Made by a program: the position numbers and the translations under genes. A stretch of DNA of 64,000 bases. Origin: an uncultured Clostridia bacterium. GTDB taxonomy: Bacteria; Bacillota; Clostridia; Christensenellales; UBA1242. This document shows positions 38,267-46,845 of the stretch, one piece after another (positions within the stretch are counted from its first letter, which is position 1; every line of letters begins with the position of its first letter). The notes under the pieces are model-generated. The model ran no database searches and was not told where the DNA came from. It saw only the letters and a list, made by a program, of their open reading frames with translations. Where the stretch lies: NCBI GenBank assembly GCA_947624415.1, contig CANQKH010000005.1, positions 24,969 through 88,968 of the forward strand. Reading direction: 5' to 3'.

Positions 38267-39742
38267 ATGGAAAAATTTGAAATTTATGAAGATATTAAAT
38301 CACGCACTAATGGCGACATATATATTGGTGTTGTTGGTCCGGTTAGGGTGGGCAAGTCTACTTTCATAACTCAGTTTATGCAAAAACTTGTCGTGCCTAA
38401 TATTGAGGAAAAATTTGATAAGGAAAGGACGATTGACGAACTTCCTCAGTCAGCGGATGGCAAAACTATTATGACCACTCAACCACACTTTGTTCCAAAC
38501 GAAGCGATAAAGATTAAAGTTGGGAATGCTGAAATGAAGGTTCGCATGATAGATTGTGTGGGGTATGTCGTAAGTGGTGTCATGGGGCATACAGAAGGAG
38601 ACAAACCAAGACTTGTTAAAACCCCATGGTCTGAAGATGAAATGCCTTTTGAAGAAGCCGCAGAACTTGGCACCGATAAAGTCATTAAGGAACACTCAAC
38701 AATTGGAATAGTTGTTACAACTGACGGCTCAGTAACTGACATTTCACGTAGCAATTATGTGGATGCTGAAGAGAGGATAATTTCTCAAATGAAAGTTACA
38801 GGCAAACCTTTTGTCATTGTTTTAAATTGCAAAAATCCAAACACAAACGAAAGCAAGAAACTTGCAAACGCATTGCTTGCCAAATATGAAGTTCCGGTAA
38901 TTCCTATGAATGCACTAGAAATGAAAGAGGAGGATATTGATAAAATAATAGAAAGTGTTCTAATGGAATTTCCTGTTACATCAATAAAGGTGTCAATGCC
39001 TGAGTGGCTTCGTGCACTTGATTATGACAGTGATATAATAAGTGAAATTTCACAGGAAATGAGAAAGATAAGTGCAAATCTAAACAAACTTTCAGACGCA
39101 AACAAAAATCAAATTGCTTTTGCAGAAAGTGCATCATTTGAACCAATAACTGTTTCAACAGTTGATGCGGGAGATGGCACAATTCACTTTAACATTATTC
39201 CAAAAGAGGGACTTTTCTATCAAGTTCTTTCTCAGCAGTGTGGCTATACAATTGCTGACGATTTCCAACTTGTTTCTTGTATAAAAGAGATGGCATATGC
39301 AAAACAAGAATATGACAAAATTAAAGGAGCACTTGAAGAGGTTAAGCAAACGGGATATGGAGTTGTAGAGCCAAAGCGTGAGGACATGGAATTGGGTGAG
39401 CCTGAAATAATCAAGCAGGGCAATAGATATGGCGTAAAGATAAGGGCGTCAGCACCAAGTCTTCATATAATTCGCGTTGATGTTGAAACTGAAGTTACTC
39501 CAATAGTTGGCAATGAGGAGCAAAGTCAAGATTTGGCAAAAAATCTTGTTGAGCAATTTGGCTATGACCCACAATCAATTTGGGATACAAACATACTAGG
39601 CAAAAGTTTGTATAGTTTGGTTGGGGACAGCATAAATTCAAAAATTGTTTTAATGCCAGTAGAAGCACAAAGGAAGATGCGAAAAACATTAACAAGAATA
39701 GTAAATGAAGGAAAAGGTGGTGTTCTTTGCATATTGCTTTAA
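38267..39742 (+). CDS. spoIVA: stage IV sporulation protein A (coat-morphogenetic ATPase)
   Basis: 491 residues, the same size as the Bacillus subtilis protein. SpoIVA hydrolyses ATP to polymerise on the forespore outer membrane, forming the base layer on which the spore coat is built. The Walker A region GPVRVGKSTF lies near residue 25. Also typical are the QSADGKTIMTTQPHFVPNEA block and the C-terminal hydrophobic end (GGVLCILL) needed for membrane anchoring through SpoVM. ATG 38267 follows GGAGGAT. Its presence is the best evidence here that the organism forms endospores. Confidence 0.96.
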   Translation: MEKFEIYEDIKSRTNGDIYIGVVGPVRVGKSTFITQFMQKLVVPNIEEKFDKERTIDELPQSADGKTIMTTQPHFVPNEAIKIKVGNAEMKVRMIDCVGYVVSGVMGHTEGDKPRLVKTPWSEDEMPFEEAAELGTDKVIKEHSTIGIVVTTDGSVTDISRSNYVDAEERIISQMKVTGKPFVIVLNCKNPNTNESKKLANALLAKYEVPVIPMNALEMKEEDIDKIIESVLMEFPVTSIKVSMPEWLRALDYDSDIISEISQEMRKISANLNKLSDANKNQIAFAESASFEPITVSTVDAGDGTIHFNIIPKEGLFYQVLSQQCGYTIADDFQLVSCIKEMAYAKQEYDKIKGALEEVKQTGYGVVEPKREDMELGEPEIIKQGNRYGVKIRASAPSLHIIRVDVETEVTPIVGNEEQSQDLAKNLVEQFGYDPQSIWDTNILGKSLYSLVGDSINSKIVLMPVEAQRKMRKTLTRIVNEGKGGVLCILL

Positions 39743-39757
39743 GATTTAATTAATTAA

Positions 39758-39789
39758 AAGTGTCAGCCGAAAGGTGTGGCACTTTTTTT
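39758..39789 (+). terminator. terminator of spoIVA
   Basis: An imperfect stem, AAGTGTCAGCC with GGTGTGGCACTT around a GAAA tetraloop, followed by TTTTTTT. Confidence 0.7.
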
Positions 39790-39847
39790 GTAACTCAATA
39801 ATAGCGATGAGTTTACATAATGTTTTTCTTAAAAATTTTCACATCGA

Positions 39848-39884
39848 AAATTTTACAAAAAATCGCAATATTTTTGTAAAATTT
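39848..39884. promoter_or_regulatory. upstream inverted repeat (possible operator)
   Basis: A perfect 14-bp inverted repeat: AAATTTTACAAAAA (39848-39861) and TTTTTGTAAAATTT (39871-39884) with a 9-base spacer. It shares the half-site TTTTACAAA with the palindrome near the promoter 53 bases further down. This suggests a second binding site for the same regulator. It could also act as a weak hairpin. Confidence 0.45.
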
Positions 39885-39936
39885 ACATTTTTATGACTGA
39901 AAAAGTAAAAATTTTGCAAAAAGATCGTCAAAACGC

Positions 39937-39970
39937 TTTACAAATTTGTAAAATGATTGTATAGTATAAT
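39937..39970 (+). promoter_or_regulatory. promoter and overlapping operator of the eight-gene kinase/helicase/McrB operon
   Basis: A perfect 16-base palindrome, TTTACAAATTTGTAAA (39937-39952), overlaps a -35-like TTTACA (39937-39942). A -10 TATAGT follows at 39960-39965, 17 bases later; an alternative TATAAT lies at 39965-39970. A repressor bound to the palindrome would cover the -35. The first gene of the operon encodes an HTH protein, the obvious candidate. Confidence 0.5.
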
Positions 39971-39989
39971 TGACATGGAGGAGAGAACT

Positions 39990-40685
39990 ATGGAAATCAA
40001 AAAAAATTTAAAAGCACTTGATATAAAAATTTCCAGACTTGCTACTGATTTGGGGGTTTCAAGACCAACACTTGATGCTTATATAGAGTATTATGAAAAA
40101 GGTCAACCCATACCTAATGAGGGATATCAAAAGATATTTGAATATTTATTTTCTGGAGAAGAGATGTCTTCCATTGAATTTGCTCAAAAATATGATTATG
40201 TCAAAAGAATAATGCTTGCAGATGCGAGAAGTGGGGCAGAGAAAATAATCCATGAAGAAAGAGCGACAAGACTACACGACAATATAAAACAGGCACTTGA
40301 TACAGGAACAATAGATAGTCATTTAGTAGAATTTATAAATTTATTTATAAACAACAGGAACAATGAATTGGTAAAAAATATTTATATGTATTTTAATTAT
40401 GCAAATGGATTTGCTGATTTAAGCCAAAGAGAGGTTGAACTGAAAGAAAAAGCACTTTATTCTCAACTTGCCAAACTATTTTCTAATTATAACAATGATT
40501 CAATTGAATGTTTAGATGAATATTATAATCGACTTTTAGACAAAAATAAACAACTAATTGAGGCAAAAAAGATAAAAGTCAATGACACAGCAATAGTGGA
40601 ATATATAAAAAGTCAATTAAATGCGTCAAATGAATTGGATATTGAAAAAATAAGGCAATTAATAGAATCAAGGGAGGATAAATAA
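39990..40685 (+). CDS. HTH-domain regulator, first gene of the operon
   Basis: 231 residues. An N-terminal helix-turn-helix (about residues 8-30, SRLATDLGVSRPTLDAYI) is XRE/phage-repressor-like. The remainder is helical with no recognised domain (RLHDNIKQALDTGTIDSHLVEF...). ATG 39990 is preceded by GGAGGAG; a longer start at 39957 overlaps the promoter and is unlikely. Its position just behind two palindromes suggests autoregulation. It stops directly before the vWA gene's ATG. Alternative: an adaptor protein of the system rather than a repressor. Confidence 0.7.
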   Translation: MEIKKNLKALDIKISRLATDLGVSRPTLDAYIEYYEKGQPIPNEGYQKIFEYLFSGEEMSSIEFAQKYDYVKRIMLADARSGAEKIIHEERATRLHDNIKQALDTGTIDSHLVEFINLFINNRNNELVKNIYMYFNYANGFADLSQREVELKEKALYSQLAKLFSNYNNDSIECLDEYYNRLLDKNKQLIEAKKIKVNDTAIVEYIKSQLNASNELDIEKIRQLIESREDK

Positions 40686-41381
40686 ATGTTAATAAATGAT
40701 TTCATTGAAAAGGAAGGAAGGTCATTGCCAGTTTTTATATTAATAGATGTGAGTGGCAGTATGAGCGGAGAAAAAATTGAGACAGTCAATATTGCTCTTA
40801 AAGAAATGCTTAACAGTTTAAAGAAAATAGAAAATCCAAAGGGAATTATAGAGATATGTTTAATAACCTTTGGTGATGGGCAAGTCAAGATTATTAAAAA
40901 CCTTTCACAGATAAATGACGATGATGTATACACATTGAATGCTGGTGGAAACACTCCAATGGGGAAGGCGTTTGAAAAGGTTGCAGAAATGATTGAAGAT
41001 AGAGACATTGTTTCTTCGAGGTCATACACTCCAACAATAGTGTTAATTAGCGATGGCAATCCTACAGATTTTTATAATAACAGAAATAGTATTGAAGATA
41101 TAATGACTTGGGAGCCTATGATGAAAATTCATGGTGGAGAAAGAACTTCAAAGGCCATTAAACTTGCAATGGGGATTGGAAACGATGTTGATTTAAACAT
41201 TTTAAAAGCATTTATTAACAACAGTGAAATTCCTGTAATTTCAGCAAAAAATAATAATACAATTTCCAAGTTCTTTGAGTGGGTTACAATGTCGGTAAGC
41301 GTGCGTTCAGTTAGTGTAAATCCAAATCAGTTAATGCTTGAAGATGTAAATTTCTTTGATAAGGAGGATATAACATTTTAA
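40686..41381 (+). CDS. vWA-domain protein (TerY-like)
   Basis: 231 residues, a single von Willebrand A domain. The MIDAS residues are visible: DVSGSMSG near residue 20, the Thr in GGNTPMGKAF, and SDGNPTD. The metal-dependent domain binds protein partners. With the adjacent kinase and PP2C phosphatase it forms the TerY-P triad known from tellurite-resistance-related and DNA-processing loci. It is cytosolic (no signal peptide). Its TAA overlaps the kinase ATG by one base. Probable role: scaffold or substrate of the kinase/phosphatase pair. Confidence 0.88.
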   Translation: MLINDFIEKEGRSLPVFILIDVSGSMSGEKIETVNIALKEMLNSLKKIENPKGIIEICLITFGDGQVKIIKNLSQINDDDVYTLNAGGNTPMGKAFEKVAEMIEDRDIVSSRSYTPTIVLISDGNPTDFYNNRNSIEDIMTWEPMMKIHGGERTSKAIKLAMGIGNDVDLNILKAFINNSEIPVISAKNNNTISKFFEWVTMSVSVRSVSVNPNQLMLEDVNFFDKEDITF

Positions 41382-42904
41382 TGGCAAGGGAAGGAGAAAA
41401 GGTTTTTATTAATGGCTATGAATATACACTTGGCGAAAGAATTGGTGGCGGCTTGGAAGGAAGCATATTTAACATTGTTGAAAGACCTAGTTATGTTATA
41501 AAGATTTTAAATGAAAAAGGCATGGATAGTTTGCAGAAGAAGGAGGTTTACAATCATCTTAGGTGGTTAAAGGAATTAGGTAAAAGAAATGAAAACCTCA
41601 ATTCATATATGACATTACCAATAGAGGTTTTGGATGATAATTTAGGATATGTCATGCTTAATGCTTACGAGCATGATAAATTGATGAGTTATATAACACC
41701 ACCCAAAAGAGAGGAGTTTGATAATTGGTATAAAAATGAATACACATTTAAAAAGAGATATCAAATTATAATATGTATTTTCGATGCTTTAAGGAAGGTT
41801 CATTTGGCGGGCTTATTGTTTACAGATTTGTCGCCAAACAATATAATGGTTCATAAAACAAAAAATCAAATTGCCTTTATTGATACTGATAATATAAGGA
41901 GAAGGACGGATGTGTATGCGAGGGTGTTGGGGACAGATGGTTACATGGCACCTGAAGTTTACAGAACGCCAGATGCCAAATTGGCACAAGAAAACAATGT
42001 TGACCCTAAAATATTGTCAAATTGTGGCAAGTTGTCGGCAGAGAGCGATATATTTTCAGCGGCTATAATTGCTTTTCAACTGTTAACTCTTCAACATCCA
42101 TTTATAGGTGATGAGGTTGACAGTGGAAGTGCTGAGGATGAGGAAAGGGCATTACATATAAAAACAGATTATATATTTAAAGAGGGGACAACTAATAGGT
42201 CAACACATTATTTGACGCCAATATTTGAACAAATAACAACCAAAGAAATAAGGGGCTTGTTTTACAGGACATTTGTAACGGGATTAGACAAGCCTGCATT
42301 AAGGCCAACAGCACAAGAGTTTTTGGAGGGATTTTTAAAGGCATATGAAACAATTGTAACTTGTGAAAAGTGTGGTTTTTCAATGTTATATTCCCTAAAT
42401 GATGAAAATAATTGTGTAAATTGTGGTTCGCATATTGATAAACAGGTTTTTGCCATTATATATTATAAATTTAAAGATTTAACACGAGAGGAAGTAATAA
42501 ATAATATTGGCAATTATCCTCAGTATGATATTTCTATGGAAAATTTAAGGGCTACAGGAGGCAATCAATTTCCGCCAAACACATTGGATATCAACAGAAT
42601 TATTCTTGACAGCCATGAGTATAAATATCTTTATTCACGACATTTTGAAAAAAATGCGGAGAGGAATAAAAAGGTGTTATGTCTTTCATTATCTCCCTAT
42701 GGCGATTCTGTTGGTGTTGTAATTATCAATAAGGCATTTGATTCTCCATTTTTAGTAGAAAAAACAACTGGGAAAATGATTCCTTTAAAACTTGACACTT
42801 TAAAATTCGAGCAGTTCAAATGGGCAAGATATGAAATATTACTTGAAAATAAAAAGCATGGGAATGGTTTTATTCAAACAATGTGCAGGTTTGAGAGGTT
42901 GTGA
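41381..42904 (+). CDS. Ser/Thr protein kinase with C-terminal zinc ribbon
   Basis: 507 residues. The glycine loop is GGGLEG (about 19-24), the VAIK-equivalent Lys lies in VIKIL, and the catalytic loop is FTDLSPNNIMV. There the usual HRD reads FTD and the catalytic Asp and Asn are kept. The DFG position is DTD, followed by GYMAPEVY. After the kinase fold a CEKC...CVNC zinc ribbon (about 328-350) leads into an uncharacterised tail of about 150 residues. AAGGAGG lies before the ATG. The next gene starts one base after its stop. It is likely active despite the altered loop; the substrate may be the vWA, helicase or McrB-like proteins. Confidence 0.9.
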   Translation: MAREGEKVFINGYEYTLGERIGGGLEGSIFNIVERPSYVIKILNEKGMDSLQKKEVYNHLRWLKELGKRNENLNSYMTLPIEVLDDNLGYVMLNAYEHDKLMSYITPPKREEFDNWYKNEYTFKKRYQIIICIFDALRKVHLAGLLFTDLSPNNIMVHKTKNQIAFIDTDNIRRRTDVYARVLGTDGYMAPEVYRTPDAKLAQENNVDPKILSNCGKLSAESDIFSAAIIAFQLLTLQHPFIGDEVDSGSAEDEERALHIKTDYIFKEGTTNRSTHYLTPIFEQITTKEIRGLFYRTFVTGLDKPALRPTAQEFLEGFLKAYETIVTCEKCGFSMLYSLNDENNCVNCGSHIDKQVFAIIYYKFKDLTREEVINNIGNYPQYDISMENLRATGGNQFPPNTLDINRIILDSHEYKYLYSRHFEKNAERNKKVLCLSLSPYGDSVGVVIINKAFDSPFLVEKTTGKMIPLKLDTLKFEQFKWARYEILLENKKHGNGFIQTMCRFERL

Positions 42905-42905
42905 T

Positions 42906-43616
42906 ATGATATTATCAAGAGAAAAGTTTGTCTTAAAAAATTATAATGCTTATGTTGTGGGCTGTTCGGTTATGGGAAAGGATAAAATTGAAAATCAGGA
43001 CAGAGTTGAAATAAGACAAACAAGGAATGGATTAATTATAGTTGTTGCCGATGGACTTGGTTCTGCACTTTTTTCTGGAGATGGGGCAGAGAAAGGGGTG
43101 AAAATTACTGCCAATTTGCTTGAAGAAAATAATTTTGATAATTTTGCATCAAGATTGTTGGACTTGTGGAAGAATGGGCTTGAAGGCAATTTAGACCAGT
43201 ATGATACAACAATTAAGTTTATATATTTGACACAAACAAAAATAATTGTTGGAGGAGTTGGAGATGGCTGGATTGCATTAAAGAAGAAAAAAGAAATTAA
43301 GAATTATGTCGCAAAAAATGAATTTTCCAATCAAACGGACAGCATTTTATCGTCAAATTTAAATGATAAATTTTGGATGGAGGAATTTAAGGTTGCAGGG
43401 GTATCATCAATTATTATTGCAACTGATGGATTTTCTGAAGATATAAGTAAAAATAGGGGATTTGAATTTCTCTCTCAAGCGGAAAAGGAAATCAAATCAA
43501 ACATAAGCCAATTTGCCCAAGAACTAGATGAAACATTAACAAATTGGCCAATAGAAACAAACAAAGATGACAAAACGGCAGTTTTTGTTGTATTATCAAG
43601 GAGGCAAAATGAGTGA
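42906..43616 (+). CDS. PP2C-type Ser/Thr phosphatase
   Basis: 236 residues. Metal-binding PP2C motifs occur in order: ENQD, VADGLGSA, the GVGDG strand, ATDGFSED and DDKTAVFVVL. It is a compact soluble protein and the natural antagonist of the upstream kinase. ATG 42906 follows GAGAGG and begins one base after the kinase stop; the coding sequence overlaps the helicase gene by eight bases. Phosphatase, kinase and vWA proteins together form the regulatory half of this operon. Confidence 0.9.
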   Translation: MILSREKFVLKNYNAYVVGCSVMGKDKIENQDRVEIRQTRNGLIIVVADGLGSALFSGDGAEKGVKITANLLEENNFDNFASRLLDLWKNGLEGNLDQYDTTIKFIYLTQTKIIVGGVGDGWIALKKKKEIKNYVAKNEFSNQTDSILSSNLNDKFWMEEFKVAGVSSIIIATDGFSEDISKNRGFEFLSQAEKEIKSNISQFAQELDETLTNWPIETNKDDKTAVFVVLSRRQNE

Positions 43617-46600
43617 TGTATATGTAGGCAATAATATAGTGGGTAACTTTAAACCTGATATGAAAATTGATGACAATATACAAGATTACATCCTTAATAA
43701 AAATAATGGATGCCTGAATTTAGTTAAAGGAAAAAAGGTTATAAAACTTAAAGCACTTGATGAAAATGCACATTTAGTTGTAACAAATTTTAGTGATGAA
43801 ATTGGAGAACTAAATGACTCGATTTATAAACTTGAATATTCCAATGAAATTGTAGTTATAATTCTTTACACATATATAACAACAAAAAAATTATTATTGC
43901 AATCTGAAAGTATGTATTTGCATTTGCGACGAGAAATAGAGAATAAATTTATTGGAGAAGAATATAAAAATTTGCCGGGGCTACCATTAAAAAGTCGTGA
44001 AGACATTGCAAAATATTTGACAGACATGTTTGTAAACAACAAAAGCATATTTATCCATTATGATGCAAAAAATCCAGGGAAATTTCAGCTGTATGGGAAT
44101 AAATATAGAGCAAATGTAATAATGGAGCGACCAGGCGTTTACATAATAGATGATATTTATAAAAATTATAATAAAGAGTTTTCTTTTTCTTTAATACAGT
44201 TGTTTGGGAATATAAAGTTTGTTTTATGGAAAGATGCGACAGAAATCAATGGAAATCCATTAGTTAAATTAGAATCGTTCAAAATCAACGATGTTTTTAG
44301 GGCTTGGGACCAATATATGGCTTTTGAAAAAAGATTGTATGTGGATAATTTAAAGGAAGTAGGAATTATAAAGTTTAAATCTATAACAATAAATGGTGAT
44401 GAATTGACTTTTGACCTTGAAGATAACCTTGATGATAAAAATTTATCACAAATTGAATTTGAATTTATTTCTGCATTTGACCCAGAGATAGAGGGAAATA
44501 AAAGAATTCTCCCCCAAAACATAGATCAACTAATTGCATTAAAAAATAAAAAGGGTGCTCCTATAATATATCTTGGAAAACCACTTAATGAGGAGATGGG
44601 GAATAATAAACTTGTTTTCCCTATTCCATATAAAAATTTTATGGCAAAGATGACGCAATATGAGGGTTACATTTATCCTTCCGATCGCTCACTTCAAGTG
44701 GAGCAAAGAAGAAGAAAAGGAGTGCTTGGCATAATTGAATCTAAAAAGAATGAATCGTCAAATATAATAATGAAGTTAAGTTCACCTGACGTAATAGACA
44801 CAGAAATAGGAACTGATTTTAATCCAGTAAATGGTGAAGTTTTGAGGAGAATGTTTGGCAATCCTAATGTAACTTTAAAGGAAACATACAGACAGGCAAT
44901 GTGGATGGCATTAAACACTCCCGATATAGCATTAATTCAAGGTCCTCCAGGAACGGGGAAAACAACACTTATTAAAGGTTTGATAGCACGTTTAATTTTG
45001 ATGAATCAAAATTTTAAAATACTTGTTTCTGCCGAGCAACATGAAGCATTATACAATGTTATAGATAAGTCAATACAAAGCAAGTCGCACAATTTTTCTT
45101 TTATACCTCCTTTTGTTGCAAGCAAAAGATATGATTATGATGAAGACCAAGATTTTGACAGACAAGAAAAGATAATAAAAGAATTTCAGCAAAACTTTAT
45201 TTCAGTGTGTAACAGTATTTTGCGAGAAGAAAAATCAAAAAACAGGGCATCAATTATTTTGGCAGAAATTGCATTTATAATCCAAAGTATTCGTGAGCAT
45301 AGTTATGGCAAAAACTATATTTTGACGGTAATTGAACAGTTGAAAGAAAAGGTTATGTCTTTGGCATATTATAATGACCTAGAAAAAGAGTTTATGATGT
45401 TAAATCGCCTTCTTAAAATTCCAAATTATGAGGACAAGGAAGAAGGCAAAGAACTAGACTTTAAATCATTAATTATTCTTAGGAAAATTGAGGGGCAAAG
45501 AACAGATTTAAAAGTTTTTGTTGAAGATGATGGAATTTATCAAATGAAGGATTTACAAAATCTTTTAGAGAAGAATGATTTTAAAGAATTTTTAATGGAC
45601 AGTCAATTACTCCAAGAATTAGAAAATAGTGAAAAAATATGTGAAGAAACATTTGAAAAATATGTCAATTATGTTGAAAATTTAAAAAGTCAATTTTTAC
45701 CTCAAAAAAATAATATTTTTGAAGAAAAAAAAGACGATGTAAAACAAATTATTGAGTGCATTTCAAGGAAGATATCCGCTTTGTCAAAAAATAAAAATAA
45801 AGATTTTTATGACATTGTCGAAAGCCTCTCATTTAGGCTTATTGATATTGAATCTTCTGCCGAAATTATACAAAAATATACTACAATAATTGGAAGCACT
45901 TGTGCACAAGCAGATAATAGTATGGAATTAATTGATTTGCCACAAAAGAGATATGATTATGTCATTATAGATGAGGCGGCGAGAGCAAATCCTATTGATA
46001 TTATGATACCAATTATGCTAGGAATAAAGGTAATCCTTATTGGCGACCACAAACAACTTCCTCATTATATTGAAAACAATTATGTAAACAAATTCAAAAA
46101 TGAAAAAGAAAAATATTCTGGTTTTGATGAAAGATTATTGACCAAGTCATTATTTCAAATAATATATGAAAATCTTGAAAAAGCCTACAAGGAAAACAGG
46201 ATAAAATTCAAAAGAACGATTAGAATTAACGAGCAGTATCGTATGCACCCTGTAATTGGAAAATTTATTTCAGATACATTCTATGACGGGGAAATCCAAA
46301 ACGGTGAAAAGACAGTAAATAATGTCAATGATTATCATATATTTCACAATAAAAATGTTGTTTGGGTCAATGTTCCTGTATTAAAGGGATTGGAAGAAAG
46401 AAATGGGTCAACATTGCAAAGAAGGGCAGAAGCGGAAGAGATTATTAATATACTTCAAAAACTTGTCAAAAAGAATGAAGGAAGGAAATTAGATGTCGGC
46501 ATTATTTCATTCTACAAGGGGCAGGTGGAACTTATTTTAAAGCAATTGCGAGAATCCTTTCCAAATGATATATTTTCAAACAGATTTGAAGATATGTGCA

Positions 46601-46845
46601 ATACTGTAGATTCATATCAAGGCAAGGAGTTTGATATAGTTATAGTTTCAGGTGTAAGGTGTAACAAATTTACAAACCCTAAAAATAGTCTAGGTTTTAT
46701 TCACAATTCGCCAAGTCGAATAAATGTTGCATTATCACGTGCTAAAAAATTATTGATAGTTGTCGGTGATGCAGATACTTTTATGAAAAACGAATATTTT
46801 CAAAAGTTTATAAATTATGTAAAGAGGGAGGGTGAATATGAGTAG
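43609..46845 (+). CDS. superfamily 1 helicase (Dna2/UPF1-like)
   Basis: 1078 residues, start preceded by AAGGAGG. The unassigned N-terminal third (1-420) may bind substrate. Walker A QGPPGTGKTTL lies near 442 and a helical insertion of about 270 residues separates motifs I and II. Then come IIDEAARANP (II), IGDHKQLPHY (III), NEQYRMHP (IV), VDSYQGKEFD (V) and SRINVALSRAK (VI). It is an SF1B-type ATP-dependent DNA or RNA translocase. Helicases of this kind occur in several phage-defence systems. No nuclease motif was recognised in it. Its stop overlaps the next start. Confidence 0.92.
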   Translation: MSDVYVGNNIVGNFKPDMKIDDNIQDYILNKNNGCLNLVKGKKVIKLKALDENAHLVVTNFSDEIGELNDSIYKLEYSNEIVVIILYTYITTKKLLLQSESMYLHLRREIENKFIGEEYKNLPGLPLKSREDIAKYLTDMFVNNKSIFIHYDAKNPGKFQLYGNKYRANVIMERPGVYIIDDIYKNYNKEFSFSLIQLFGNIKFVLWKDATEINGNPLVKLESFKINDVFRAWDQYMAFEKRLYVDNLKEVGIIKFKSITINGDELTFDLEDNLDDKNLSQIEFEFISAFDPEIEGNKRILPQNIDQLIALKNKKGAPIIYLGKPLNEEMGNNKLVFPIPYKNFMAKMTQYEGYIYPSDRSLQVEQRRRKGVLGIIESKKNESSNIIMKLSSPDVIDTEIGTDFNPVNGEVLRRMFGNPNVTLKETYRQAMWMALNTPDIALIQGPPGTGKTTLIKGLIARLILMNQNFKILVSAEQHEALYNVIDKSIQSKSHNFSFIPPFVASKRYDYDEDQDFDRQEKIIKEFQQNFISVCNSILREEKSKNRASIILAEIAFIIQSIREHSYGKNYILTVIEQLKEKVMSLAYYNDLEKEFMMLNRLLKIPNYEDKEEGKELDFKSLIILRKIEGQRTDLKVFVEDDGIYQMKDLQNLLEKNDFKEFLMDSQLLQELENSEKICEETFEKYVNYVENLKSQFLPQKNNIFEEKKDDVKQIIECISRKISALSKNKNKDFYDIVESLSFRLIDIESSAEIIQKYTTIIGSTCAQADNSMELIDLPQKRYDYVIIDEAARANPIDIMIPIMLGIKVILIGDHKQLPHYIENNYVNKFKNEKEKYSGFDERLLTKSLFQIIYENLEKAYKENRIKFKRTIRINEQYRMHPVIGKFISDTFYDGEIQNGEKTVNNVNDYHIFHNKNVVWVNVPVLKGLEERNGSTLQRRAEAEEIINILQKLVKKNEGRKLDVGIISFYKGQVELILKQLRESFPNDIFSNRFEDMCNTVDSYQGKEFDIVIVSGVRCNKFTNPKNSLGFIHNSPSRINVALSRAKKLLIVVGDADTFMKNEYFQKFINYVKREGEYE

